From: Theocolax elegans
Taxonomy: Eukaryota > Arthropoda > Insecta > Hymenoptera > Cerocephalidae
Length of the DNA stretch: 64,000 bases
NCBI GenBank assembly: GCA_026168455.1
Contig: CM047427.1
Coordinates: 85,218,670 to 85,282,669 of the forward strand
Direction: 5' to 3'
Of the stretch, positions 22,540 to 36,771 are shown one piece after another (within the stretch, counting starts at the first letter, position 1; the number at the start of each line of letters is the position of its first letter). The notes under the pieces were generated by a model. That model did no database searches and was not told the origin of the DNA. It was given only the letters and a program-made list of their open reading frames with translations. Made by a program: the position numbers and the translations under genes.

Positions 22540-23610
22540 CAGACTGGAAAGGCAGAGGTAAAGTTAACGGTTAACGAGACACTCCGGAGGTAGACACATT
22601 TTCATTCCCGAAGCACCAAAGAGGCCCGCAAGCGCATCAAAGCGACCCACAAACACACCCCCGAGGTGATAAACAACAACCGGGGTGCTAGACCTCTACA
22701 CTGAGAGTGTGGTTGTGCGGATGCAGGTGCGTGTGTACATGGGATACCTGTGTGAAAAGCTTGTTGTAGCCTGAATTGTGCTGGTTATATCCGATCATCG
22801 CCGCGTAACGTCCGTGTATTCACACGCGCGAATAGCCCACAGGGCGCCGCATTGCGCCGTACGACCAGTCTTACGCCATTGCCGAGGTGATCGAACCCCG
22901 TGGATCGAGTGACGAAGGGAGGCCTCGAGGACCTCTAGGTGATCGGGCTCGTTCCGGCGAGTCGTGGCCACCGAGTCCGCATGATACGAGGGTTAACTGG
23001 GTCACCGAGGACCGCCCGGGTACGCACGGGTAAACACGCGAGTGGGGGCGTTAAAGCCACCCCACCGAACGGTGCGCTCGATCCCGGTGGACTGGCCCGA
23101 CGAGAGACGCGGACGATGACTCGCCTCGGGATCCGGTGGCGGCGCTCGTGACACCCCCCTCTCGGGGTACCATATCGATCCGAGGGTGAAACAGGCAGGC
23201 CAGTGATCCCTGCGGGGCTTGGGAGGGTGTCTCGCCGCCCACGGACGAGTACCTCGATTCATTTCTTTCGGGGCGCCGGATTGACCTGCATCCCCTGGTG
23301 ACCCTCGGGGCTTTCCTTCTCCTCGCCGAATACGGGGGGGTTCCGGGGGGGTTCCGGAGGGGATCCGGAGGGGATCCGGAGGTCCACACGAGCCACGATC
23401 GGCCACAATTCCGCCTACCCGATATCGCTAACCTTTTTTACCCACTTTTTTCTGCGCAAAAGCGCGGGCTCGCTTGTTGCCACGCTTCTCTTCGTTCCCT
23501 TCGTCGTCTCTCCTTCGGATTTTGTTGCTCCGCGAGCTCCTCGCGAGTCTCATCCCTGTGCAATCCCTTTTCGGTCGACTCGCTTCTAACTTAAATGCCT
23601 GCTCTCGGTA
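22540..23610. other. GC-rich CpG-dense island, unexplained
   Basis: About 1.07 kb is far richer in G+C and CpG than the flanking DNA. Several frames stay open on both strands (for example 22939-23151 plus and 23002-23406 minus), which is expected of GC-rich DNA and not by itself evidence of coding. It includes a short G-rich tandem run built on GGGGTTCCGG and GGGGATCCGG at 23332-23384. Candidates are a CpG island with a promoter, possibly of Ca-beta or of a lncRNA, or a fragment of a GC-rich retroelement next to the possible Tc1 relic. No protein motif of either kind was recognised. Confidence 0.5.
23332..23384. repeat. G-rich degenerate tandem repeat
   Basis: Four to five copies of an 11-13-base G-rich unit, GGGG(T/A)TCCGGAG-like, in direct succession within the GC island. 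Confidence 0.7.
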
Positions 23611-24711
23611 AAACGACAACTTTTTCCATTCCTAAAAATTAATACTCGTCGCATAGTTTGCCCCTTCCTAACAAAGATTAAACTCATTTCTGAGTGTATA
23701 CATCTAATGCCGCAAACAGAAATAAAAAACTTTAAATATACCATTCGTTTGCTTTCTTATTAACGATTAATCACGCTTTCTACATTTTAGTCTTCTAGAC
23801 ACTGCAACCTACCAACCTGCCTCGTAATAGAGAGGTTAAAGAACTTACTATAAGAAAATATAAATAACTTCGGAGATAGAAAAAGGTCAAAATGTTTTAT
23901 TGCTTGGTATTTAGTAATCGTAATACCATCAGAATCTTAGCAACATTTATTTACAAATTTTAATGTTGCTATTAGTGAAACGCGACTTCATCTCTAGAAC
24001 GTTGATAACGAGGTTGATTGTGATGTTCTATTGATTGGATGCGGATCGTTACTATTGAGCTTAGGACAATTGTATTCCGAGTAAGAGCGATTTTGTGTAT
24101 TTATATCAATGAAACGATTGTTTCTTGCAATAAATGTAGGCTACCGAACAAAATTTATTGACATAATTTTCATAAATAATTACGGGTGAATCGGTTTTAT
24201 TGATTCGCAAAGCATCGTTTACTGCAATTACATCAATTAATTTAACGTTATTACAGAACATTTTAGAGTAGACCGTTTAAATCGAATATAATTAACTAGC
24301 AGTATATATTAAGCCTTTTGTTGTTAATTTAAAAGATTGGAAATTCGTTAATAATATTAATTACGAGGACACAAATTATTAATCAAGAACGACATTTTTT
24401 TATTTTATCAATATCAACGATTCTCATTAAAAATAACAATTAAATTTCGAAATTAAATAAAAACAACAATTAAACACTTATTTTTAAAAATTCTGGCATC
24501 TCTATTAAAGGAAAGTTGTTAGTACCATTGAAACTTGATTATTGTTTCGTCCAATCTCCTCGATACATCTCGCACAATTAAATCTCGTTTTTTTCCTCGT
24601 TTCCGTGTTTCGTGTCTTTTTCCAGGGGACACCCCAAACCTCATTAGTTTCCTAGCTTCCGATTCCAGGGGTAGTCCACGCGACCGCACCCCGTCAAACG
24701 ACACGACCTAG

Positions 24712-24734
24712 CTAAAGTGGAATTTCCACTTTAG
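24712..24734. repeat. Perfect 23-base palindrome
   Basis: Arms of 11 bases (CTAAAGTGGAA and its exact complement) surround a single central T. Could be a dimeric protein-binding site or a short hairpin. Confidence 0.7.
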
Positions 24735-27700
24735 AACTTTAACTACATTTCCCATTGCGATACGACATAACAGGTAGAGTTACACGATTAAATCCCGGAG
24801 CTTTTATTAATTTTGGTGTATTGTCTAGCGTTTTATTCGTTCGTCTTGCTGTTTACAATTTGTTAATCTTTTTTAATATTATAACGTCATTGAAAATTGA
24901 TTTCTTTTTTTCATTCAAGAGTTCTCGTTCACATTTAACGAACTGACATCGTATTTAAATTCTTAATTAGATGCACCTCAGAATGTTGTAAATTAGTACA
25001 TTAGCAAAGTCGTTGTAAACATTCTGTTTCTACATCGCGAGCAAATTCATCAATAATAAGATAAATTAACTAATTGACATTGCTGCTGAAAATGTAATAC
25101 AAATAATAATTTTCAAACGTTATTTTATGCAAGAATTTTCTAAATTCAATTGTAGCGTTACTATTAGACCATTTACGTAATTACGAGCAGCACTTAGATG
25201 TACCAGATAAATGTAATTAAGACTCAAGGAGTTGTACAAGTATGCCCTAGTAAAACAATCCGGAAGAATATATTTTTACTCTTTTATTCTACGGATTTCG
25301 CAGAAATCGTAAGGTCTATTAATCGTATTATTCTTATATACCTACACTTTCGAAAACAAAAATAAGAGCGAGAATGAATTGTCTTTAGGTAAACTTTCAT
25401 TTCGACTTAGTTAATGAAACAATTTTCGAATGATCCGTGTTTATATATTTTTCAAATAATTATCTTAGAAATGTCCCAAATTTTCTGAATTTCGAGGAAT
25501 AGAATCCTCGAAAATTCCAGCTCGGAAGAACGAGCGATCCGGCATGTCCGTATACCGGCTTACTATGCAGGTCGACGAGTCTAAGTTGAATGGCGAGGGT
25601 GGGAGAGGCGTCGTCCGATTTATTTTCGGGCGAGGGGCAATGACTGAGCACCGCTGCTCTGGACTCCAAACCCTCGTTGTGTTTTCTCATTATTTTTAGA
25701 GCTGTGGATAAACCAACTACCGACAATGCCACCTCGTCAATGTTGGATTCCCGGTGTTAAACGCGCGCACCTCTTCAATTTTGCCAGGTGGTTTAGTTTG
25801 AATGTTAAAACGATTAAGCTGGATTAACTTGACTTTCATTAAAGGATTTCATTGCCTTTTCGGATTTACGGTGATTATCGAGGACGAATCTCGAGTGAAA
25901 GTGGTGACTCGAGTAATATTTTTAAATAGATGTATTTTCATCTTTACAGTTTACTTGAAACATAATTGGTTTCCTTTCTCATTCCGATCTCTCATTCCGA
26001 ACAATTTATTTAACTTTGTACTTGAAGAAAATTAGCGAGCTGACATTGTTCAACTAATGTTTGAATTCATGCGATGCTAAAGTATAGATTTCATTGCAGA
26101 ATGTTGACGCAATGACGATACAATTGGCAGACAAGCTTGGCCACTTTTGATACTAAAATCTATAAATTTCAGTGGTTTGAAAATTGTTAGCCACCGATGC
26201 GTTCAATGTAATACACGAACCAGAAATTTTAAATAAAATTTGCGAATATTTGACACTAAAATTTAAAAATTTAACGATGTCCAAACAAGATAATAACGAT
26301 GCGCTTATGGCTGTCAAAATTGATAGTCTCGAAAGTTTAAATATTTTTGAAATAACATAACTTTACCATCATTAGTGTTTATTTCAGCGTAAGTTTATTT
26401 ACGAAAAACACGTGAAATTAAAACATGTTTTAAATACAATCACTAAATTTACCTCGTTATCTTAATAAACTTAAACGTCTTTTTAAATATTATTCTACTA
26501 GAAATTCTTATTTTACGACGAACCAATTTTTTTCAATTTAAAACTCAAATAAAGAAGTGATTGATGAAAAGGAAACCGTATATCATTGTTAAATAGTCAT
26601 AGCTACCACAAGACAGAATCATTAGCTTAAACAAAACGTTTAAAGGCCACGTTTTCTATCACGTTTTGAAATACAAACAAATAAAATATAAAAATGAAAT
26701 TTCTAATGATAAAATTTTAATTTATTTATAATACACGGACGTTAAAAATAAAGTTTACATTCCGAACCATCTGATACGGTATCTCTTGATCTATTTATAC
26801 AACCTAAAACGTACGTAGAATTGAACTACACAAATCAAAGATATTGGTAACATCTTAGCTGACCGGAAATCAATCTATCGTTTTCTCATCAATTGCGCCA
26901 AAACTAGAAGAAAAACCGTTTCATCACGATAAATTTACCAGAGCCAAAATATTCACCAAGGTAACATTGTATAACAATTTCCGTCATTTCATTGTCTCTT
27001 GCTGAAGCTAAAATCATTGACGATAACACTACGAACGCCACTTAACACATTATGAAAATATAATCACTTGAAACCACTGAAACATTTTCATACTCGACCA
27101 TCACCATTTTTCTTGGGGAATCAAAAAAAAAATGTACATCCACTCTCACCTTCCTACGGCCAAATGGTTTGTAATGCTCGCGCCTAACTGGTCGTCGAAG
27201 ATGCGCCATCCTTTGTCAGCTGGTCACCCACGGGTGCCCGGCGTACCTCGGTCGCGGCGTCATAACCGCTGATTAAATTATGAAAAAAAAAATAATCGTT
27301 CACTTTCCGGTTTGTAAAGTCAAGTGTTCGACAGCCGTAGCTGCCGCGGACTAATCCGAAAAGTGAGTTTTGGAGCGCGACCTCCTACGCTATAAATAAA
27401 ACACGGCCCCTGCCAACTCGTCGGGGCAGAAAATGTCGCGGAGGTTTTCTTAAGGGATGCGCGAAAATAATCAGGTGGCTGTTTTAATTTGTTGATTTCT
27501 CTTATGGTGTATTTGTTTTCAATCCAATTATATTTGTCTGTTTATCTTAGGACTTTGATCGAATTTATATTGGCAGTAGGTGAGATTATCGCTTTCACTT
27601 TTATGGACGCATTCTATTCAACGATTGTAAACATAATTTGTAGCTCACTGCGAACGGTTTAATTTTTTTTTAATTTATTAAAATTAACAGATATGGTATG

Positions 27701-29587
27701 GGTTGTTAACACGCATTTCAATTGGTTAAAATCGTTCGAGCGCGAAAATTAATTTAGCTCGAATTTTGTTATAATTTATTATACATTTCCGGTTCTATTC
27801 TAAGCGCAAAATTATTACTGAAAAATTCGGTCATAGTACGTTTAAGTAAATTAAATTTATGTACAAACGCAAATAATTACGAGGTGAAAGAAAAAAAATT
27901 TATATATATTATCTAATACACATTTTAAAAAAATTAATCATTAAATTTAAAAGCAGTAATAGTAAATTTTAAAGTATCAATATATTTTATTAATTAAAAT
28001 TATATTTAATCACTTTTCAAAATAGTTTATTTAACAATTTTCTGCAATATAGTTTGCAACAAATTATCATTTTTGTTATCTAATATCATTGGAATCGGAA
28101 TTGATTTTGGAAAAATGAAAAATTCTTAACATATTATTAATAGTTTATTTATGCTTGAAGCATTGTACATTTGTTTACAATCGTAGCTTCTGCATACATA
28201 ACTGTCTATTATTAGTGTCACTATTATTGTTGCTTCTGTTATTATTATTAGCATTTTCATTACAAACTATTAATTTATCACTGCAAAGAAATGAAACAAG
28301 TAAAGTAAAATCGTACGAAGTTGTTTGAAGAAAATATACTATGTATAAAACATGATGAAAGTATGGTAACGAAGTTTAGTGGTAAAGATAATGCTTAGAA
28401 AAGATGAAAACAGATACATTCAAACTCTTGCCGCTTCGTCGATAGTCGGTAAACTAGAACGCGGGATTTCTGTAGTATCGATCAACGGTCACTTTCTCGT
28501 TTCAAAGTTTTCGTTTTCATAGATACACTGGTAGATGTCACTAAACTGTTGTAATACTTAGTTTACTTAATATACTTTTATTTAATAAATATTTAAAAAT
28601 AAATCAAGTGTTATGATAATATTAACCACAATCTATATATTTTCAATACATAATTTATCAAAATATTTACGTTCCAGTTTATCCAATATGTACCATGTTT
28701 ATTATTATATACAGCATAAACTACTATAAAAAATAGTGTTAAAATAAATAAAAATTTGACAATGCTGTGATTGTTATTTATGTATTTATATCGTATTTAA
28801 AATCAAATATATTAGTTTTTTTATTTATAAGAGAATTAAAACTATACTTATTGAATAAATTAATATCTTAACTAAAAATGTAAAAAAAATTGATAAATTT
28901 TTTAAAAATTTTCTAGAAAAGCATTTATAAAATTGTAAGATTAACCACAAAGTCGTACATAGGTATTAGGTGAATTTAAAGAGTAAATCTACCGAAAAAT
29001 AAAATCTAAATTTAATCATTCGTCTCACTTACTCAATATCGTGTTTAAAAAGAGCTGCACTTATCTATGTAAATCAAGCGGTTTTAATACGCCATTAAAG
29101 AGACAAAAAAAGTAACGTCGAAGAAATCAAACACCGTTAAATTAAGATCGCGCGAGCGCGACCGCGTATTTTGAGGGAAAAACCAAAGAAGTTCGAACGA
29201 GTAAAAGCGTATTACCCAGGGATTTATTTTCGTTAAACTAAGAGCCATCGTGGTTTACGACTCGGCAGATGGGCCCTTTCCTTTTTTAATTATTCCCGTT
29301 ATATTTTCGGCGAGTATATTCGACCCCCGTGAAAAGCGCGTGCACCTGTTTTATACGATGTAGGTCGACCTCCCCCCTGGCAAATATAGAATTTTCTCGC
29401 GCGCAATCACCCGGGAGCCCCCGATTTAGAGTGAGACAGTCAGGAAAAACAGATTGAAATCTAGTGTTCGTTTGCGCGGTGCTGCAATTGCACTTTACCC
29501 AATTTTCATATATCAATTATGCCATTCATTCGATAGAGAATAATATTTATTTACCTCTGTAAATAAAACTAATCGATCGAAATGTCG

Positions 29588-29589
<2 letters not shown>

Positions 29590-29629
<40 letters not shown>
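29590..29629. repeat. (AT)n microsatellite
   Basis: About 20 uninterrupted TA dinucleotides. Confidence 0.95.
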
Positions 29630-29633
<4 letters not shown>

Positions 29634-32600
29634 TCGAATAATATATCGTTTGAGATAGAGATTACATTCATTTTCATCTCGAATGGAATTGTCGACTTAT
29701 CAAATTGTATTTTCTTAGACCGAGTAAATATAAATTTAACCTAAGAAAATATTCACTCAAGCTTATTCAAATCCACATTTCCATGATTATATAGTAAATT
29801 TCTTTTCAGCGTATGTAAAATAACTGAAATAAATCTTAGAAGATAAATCACCGAAATACATAATCAAAAATATATATATATAGAAGCGTAACTAATTCTC
29901 TTATTTGACGAAGGGTTACGTGCAACTATAAATTTATAGGGTCATACATAATATTTCAGAGAATTAGACATTAATTGCAATATAAAACAAATGTTGAAAA
30001 AAGACAATTAATTCGGAACGTTTTGTTCAATTGTAATGCACCCGTAACAAATAATACGCAACGTATTATGATTTACAGTTTTATATTAAGTGGATTGAAA
30101 ACATAGTAAACAAGATATAAAATAATTCAACATACATCTCAGTATTACTCACCGATAGAGGGGAAAAATAAGCGATAAAAAATAAAATTAACTGTTTGAA
30201 TCAGAAATATAGAATGTTGAATCCGTGCAAGAGTCAGTGAAAAGAGTCACGATGCAGTGTGTATCGCGTTTCCTGGGCTAATTGCCATGCAGCGTTCATA
30301 CGGCCGGTTCACCTACACTCTTTTGTTTATTAATATAACGAGAGTTGCGTGGGTATCTCATTGTTCACCTAGTCTAACTCGTTTCTTCACTGGCCTATTT
30401 TTCCTCGAGGTACCCCGGAAAAAACTATATTTATTGACTTCCGACTTAAATGCGATCTATTAGTGTTGGAGTCACTGATCTTTTCGATACATATACCAAA
30501 TTTTTATTTCGGTTCTGTACGGCAACCTATACACATTTTTTAAATTTAATTTCTAATAAAAATTCCATTGTTCTTTAGAAAATTTATAATTTGTAATCCT
30601 GGTACACAATTAAACAATTTACTTAACTTACATTAAAACTAGGATTATTATTATAAAGCTCGTAAGCAGTTGAAAGATTTCGTCGGCGATCGATAAGATA
30701 ACTAGCCATAAGACATCAACAGCTATAGTAAATAAAAATCCTTTGAAGCACGGTTACAGAAACGCGAATATCTCAATATAATCAACGGTACGCCCGTATC
30801 TCCTAATTGGAAGCCAAAGAAAAAAAAAAGAAAAAAATTTGAAAACTATAGTTTGATCGACTAGAACAAGTTATTAGCCTGAAGCGCGAATTTTATATAC
30901 GTACTCGATAATCGTCAAGGATCCTTTTCTTTAACTACATCTGAAAAACCGGCATCGAGCAACTTTTACCCGGGCGCGGGTTATACGTGTGTATATATAT
31001 ATTTAAAATAGTAATCACGTGACGGAAGTATGGGGATTACCTGCGTCCGCAAAACGAGCAAAACGGTCAGGTTAATTGCCAAATCGAGAAACCAGTCAAA
31101 GAGCTGCATAATTAAACTCTCGGTAAATCGTTAAATTTTCTGCGCTCTTTTTCAAAGTTATATTATTGGAGAACCCGTTTTTAGTCAAAATAATATTATG
31201 AAAAAAATACGGTCGTAAGCAGTTTTGAGAAATATTAATGAAAAAAGAAAGGAAAGAAAAAAAAGGGTGAGGATATGTGTCGCAATAATACGATAGTTAA
31301 TGGATATGTAGGCATTAAAACCAATGCATTTTACGTGGGCCCGAGAGAGGTTGCCTTTCGCTTTAATATCGTGCAATTTGAATAATGTAAGTACTCGAGT
31401 TGCATCTGTTATACTCCTGTTCCATAGAGTTTCCTATACACTCAACTAGCGTTAAAGTTATATTTTGGTAAAGTTTTATCGTTATGGGGTTTTACTCGGG
31501 TAATGTTGAATATCTTATTCTTTATTACACCCTATTTCGTTGTAATAACATTGTTAACTGTAACTTGGATTCCTTTTACACATTAAATTAAATAAAAAAT
31601 CTGTACAACAATAAATAAGAAATAATGATACTAAACGATCATGATAGAAGGTGGAAGGAAAAATTAATCGAATCGTTACTCTAAAACGTGTATAATAAAT
31701 GAAAAAAAAAAAAAATCAATCGCAAGTATAAGTACACTAGTTTTGTATGATTTATTCCATAACGCTCGAGTTCGTAAATAGTAAACTCCGAGTTGGGTAT
31801 ACGAAGGTTGAGCAACTTATATATCAGCCCACTCGCAATGCGCGCGCGGCGCAATTACGCGGTGCTTTAAAGGGCACGAGAAGAAAAAGATATTTCCGAG
31901 CAGCTCTCGCGCTTTCTCTTTTTATAGCGACGCCTCCGTAAAATCGCGCACGCGCCTTTCGGTGTATTGTGCCTCTGGCGTTGTAGGTTCAACCCTCCTT
32001 CGATTCTACCACAACAGACTCATTTTCGATGAATCTTCTTCATTTTACATATTTACATACTCAAATAATATTTCTCGATGATAACTGTGTCTTATCGTTT
32101 TAGCTTCGAAAAAGACAATACTGCGATTAGATTTTCATTAATAAACATTTTAAATTTAAACATTACCGGCCCGATTTTCGTGGTGAAATACTCATTGATA
32201 ATCATTAATATAAATTTTAAAACGTACAAACAACGGAATCTGTCAAAAAAAGTGTATTGTTTATCGAGTTAAATAAAGTATAGAACGAAGTTAACGTCAA
32301 CAAATTTAACATCTCTTTATAAAATACCTGACGCGTACGAAAATTTATTTAGAATCGTTAACAAACAACCAAAGGTATAGCCGCTGCGTATAAAAATTAA
32401 ATATAAAGTAAATTAAATCAGCGCGTAGAGGCATATTATATAAAGCTAAATTTCACGCATCTATTAATACAATGTATAACATATTGATAGACAAGTTTAT
32501 AATTAATTTTTCATAATTTTAACGGTAGTTACGGAAGAAGCAGAAAAAAAGGATTAATAGGAATAACGAACTATTCTTATCAACGAATAATACCATTGTA

Positions 32601-32740
32601 TATACACCCGATGAAAATTGAAGGTAATTCGATAAAAATTGATAAAGTTATCGGAGTCGCCACTTAAGAAAATGCCATTTCCCGAAAATTGCATTTAAAG
32701 TTTCAATCTCGCTTCAATCCCGCGCGAATCTATAGATGTG

Positions 32741-32744
<4 letters not shown>

Positions 32745-32819
<75 letters not shown>
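32745..32819. repeat. (AT)n microsatellite, longest in window
   Basis: About 37 uninterrupted TA dinucleotides; the Ile-Tyr repeat frame across it is an artefact. Confidence 0.95.
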
Positions 32820-32822
<3 letters not shown>

Positions 32823-34217
32823 TATATAGATAAAAAACGTTTCGTTTATATAAACTCGGTTGAACCTTTTTTTCTATTTCGAATTATCGATATTTCCCAA
32901 TATAATCATGCGAGAATGTCATGTTACTACTTTTTAACGTATGTCCCGAGGTATACGAATTTATGTACAGGTACCACGTAAGCTAACGCATAAATTTATA
33001 CACTCAAAGATTCCGATATATCCTATACGAGACTTTTTAAATATTTCCACTGTTTGCGACCACTCACTAAAATCACGCGGGTAATTTAATTTTAACGATT
33101 TACTCATATCGCTCGGTGACTAATTTCGAGTACGTTACACACAATTGACAATCCGGATTAGTTCAAACGCGGAGTTCGTAATTAGACCTGATTATAGGAT
33201 TTGTTCTCTATGTATTTATTGTTTATAATTTATGAATTCAACTGAATTTTATTTGATGTAGATATAATTGCGTTATATTTTAGCTAAACTTATTTTTTAA
33301 TATAAAATTCTTTTAATATTCTTACATAACTGTGATGTATATATTGTAATGAGATAACGTCACACAATCTAATTTTGTACATTAAAAACATATATTTTGA
33401 AATACTAAACCACGCTAAAAATATTTTTAGATAATTGAATAAGTAATAGCGTAAAGTAAATTACACTGCAGAATTGAAAAAAAAGAGGGGTAATAAAAGA
33501 AAAAATATTTATTTTTTACAAAACTCTGTTGGAGTGCAGTGTACATTTTTAACGATCTACATGTATATAAATTCTAATAACTAACAAATACTAGAAACCC
33601 TGATTGATCTTTGAAAGTACCGATCGTTGATCGTTCTTATTTAAATAATCGTGTAAGCAGGATCGACGAAAAAAATGGCATAACCGAAGCTCAAACGAAA
33701 GCATTGCCTAAATTTCTATCGTTTTGGTGGTATAGGTCAAATCCGTTATATTAGTCGAAAAGGAACGCTGGGAATGATCGAGCTATAAGGTAAATTTAAT
33801 ACGACAAGAGAGAAAGACCGATCGAGTTACCCGTGCGCTCATGCGAGAATATACTTTCAGTGTCGCATGACGAGTTTTCGAACGGTGATTACCATTAATT
33901 CCGACGTTGCGCAAACGTGAAATTTGACTGTGTTAGTGTATATACGCTTATATCTCTCCTATAAATGGAATATTCGGGATCCGTCTAATTCTTTGGTTGA
34001 ATTTTTCATGTACTTTCCTTCTATGGTTCGTCTTGTATATTATTGGAACATGCTAGATAGCTATATTCTCGATAGGTTGCACCAGCACTTGTATTTTTAT
34101 TTACTTAAATTAAAAAAAAACTTTAAATATTATATTTGCACAATTTATAAAATTAACCTATTTATTATATCGAGAAAAACGCGTCCATTTAATGATTTAA
34201 AATATAACATTAGTGCG

Positions 34218-34299
34218 CACTTACAATTATAATTTTCGCAAAACAAATGCAATTATAACATAAATTTCCACTTACAATGATAATTTTCGTAAACAAATT
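34218..34299. repeat. Two-copy direct duplication
   Basis: A ~30-base unit starting CACTTACAAT and containing TAATTTTCG occurs twice with a period of about 51 bases. Confidence 0.6.
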
Positions 34300-36289
34300 T
34301 AATATAAATAAATACATTTTTATGTATTTTAGGATAATATTACAATGATAAAAATCTAATTGAAAACAAAAAAAGCCAACCGGTCTCTCAAAATAAATTA
34401 GAATAAAACAAGAATCTACGATATCATCAGTAAAAAAAATGGACTTATGAAAAATTACGACTAATATCTATAATTTAATTCACCGCGCAGGAGAATTAAA
34501 TATTCGAAACCGTTATAAAAACTCGATTTAAATAGAGGTAACGAGAATTCGAGAATGACGAACGCTTGGGGCACGTTAAAAAGTTTGCCGAACGGAAGGC
34601 TCATTGCTTATTACTCGAGATTGAGTCAGCGAAATCCGGTAAAACCCTAATTGGAGCCTGACAGGATTTTTGTCGCACCTCCGTGTTACTTTCTTCTTTC
34701 ATTTACTTTTTTCTTTGTTACTTATTACACAGGTTGATTCACCTTGGTTACTTCTTTAAGTACCTATTGCAGGTATGTACTTCCCTTTGATTCACTCACC
34801 GGTGATTCGAGTTTAATTATGTGTGTAACTTTGGAAGAGTTATGGCGATCGTTGTAAATTCTTATTAAGTAAAAGAACATAGTCAATTTTAGGCAATTCT
34901 TTGTTAAATTCGTGTTACTACTTAGAATATTAAATGGTCATCAGCTGGTGATAAAATATTAAATTTTCGACAAATTCGAATAGTCGCAATATAGTTAATA
35001 TACGTTACTAATAGAATTATAGGATTCTTTAACTTGTCAGGATACATATACAATCAATTTCAATTTTTATATCAATTTTTTAATAAAATATTTATCTTAG
35101 CTCTTTAATTTTTGCATACAACAATCTTACTTTATTTAAAATCTATGCCAAACATGTAACAAACCCTAATAATATTTAGTACGTTGATTAGGGAAGAGAA
35201 TCCGAATATTTGGAAAAAGTTAAAAACCAATAAACGCTTTCGTCGCGAATGTCAAAGACGCGCGAGCGTAATCGTTCGATCATCGACGCGTGACGCGGCA
35301 ATTTATCAATTTTATATATTATGACGAACCACTCGGATCGGCGCTATAGGAGGTCAAAACACACAACGTGTTCGCGTCAATGGTAGACAGCTTCATTCAT
35401 TGGCCCCCGCACGTGATCGTCTCACGTGCTACCGATCGGGAAAAGCCTTCGGCTGCCAACTGCATCGTCATTTTCGCGGTCATTCGAGAAAGGAAATCGT
35501 TCGAGATGAGTTTATGTTTTTTAAGCTTTTACTATTTTTGAGGGTAACGCTCGTCTACCATATTTCAGTTATTCCGAGATTGAGTTATTTAAAAGTATAA
35601 CCTTTGATTATTATTTATAATCGAGATAATTCACATTAATAATACATTGTAATTAATTGTTTATGTAAATTTATGTAGAGTAAATTATTGAATAAGAATA
35701 AATACGTCACTCTGTCAATAGATATTTATAAAAGTTAATTGTAATGAATAAATTATTTTTACTTAACTGCATTCAACGTTATTATTGAGAAATCGGTATT
35801 TGTCATTGTTCAACACCGTATATATCATAGACGGTTTCCGACGATGATTTCTACGTTTAATGTAAAACCTGACGATCTGTCAAAATGTGCGCTAATGCTA
35901 ATTAAATAACAATTGTCGTTACTTATTTACCAGCACTCGCAAATACTATATTCTCAATAATAATAAATGCATGGACGAAGAAAATAGATCAATAATATAT
36001 ATATATATATATTTAACGTTGATCCGAATACAGTTTAGAAAATAAACATTATCAATACTCAAGTAAGATTTTCTCCCACCTCGTACAAGCGTGAAGTTAC
36101 ATATACGAGGAAGGTCTGATTTACTATACCTATATAGCATGGGATAATTTTCGCAGTGTAATTAAAGCCGATTAAACGGAGGACGCCATACCGTATTTGC
36201 CTTTCTACGAGGTCGCGTAATTATTGCGAACCGAGGAATGAAATTCATGAAATATGCATGCTATAACTACACACATATACACGTACGCG

Positions 36290-36309
36290 CACACACACAC
36301 ACACACACA
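36290..36309. repeat. (CA)n microsatellite
   Basis: About ten CA units in a wider ACACATA/CGTACG-rich run. Confidence 0.85.
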
Positions 36310-36737
36310 GTGTAGAGGTACGCATACGTATAAGAAACTTTTACCGTTAGGTTTGGCTGTTACACCTAGAGTTGATGATGATCGGATTGACGTTGTTACC
36401 GAATCTCGAGAGAATTTTTGCGATAGTTTCGTTTTGGGTGGCCGGGAACGTATCGTATCAAAATTTATATCGCGCAGGATAATTGATTTTATAATAAATA
36501 AACTTAAAATTACTTAAATACTGCGCGAATTAATTCGCCGTACATCCAATTCTTTATTTTCTCTCAAGGAACTAGATTGCGCGTTTTTGCAAACATTTGT
36601 CTTGCGAGAGACGTAAAATTGATGTGAAAACTGTCTTGGAGGAATAGAGAAAACCATTCTTCTTTGTCAGGATAAAAAATTATTCCGCAGTCAGTTTCGA
36701 TAGTGTCAATTTGCCATTGTGAAATCACTATATTCTT

Positions 36738-36771
36738 TTATATATATATATATATATAATATATATATATT
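36738..36771. repeat. (AT)n microsatellite
   Basis: TA repeat with one AA interruption. Confidence 0.9.

Noticed and set aside
22880..22915. GATCGAACCCCGTGG resembling a tRNA T-arm
   Set aside because: No acceptor or anticodon stem can be built around it.
32736..32981. Frame starting with a long Ile-Tyr repeat
   Set aside because: Pure (AT)n microsatellite translation.
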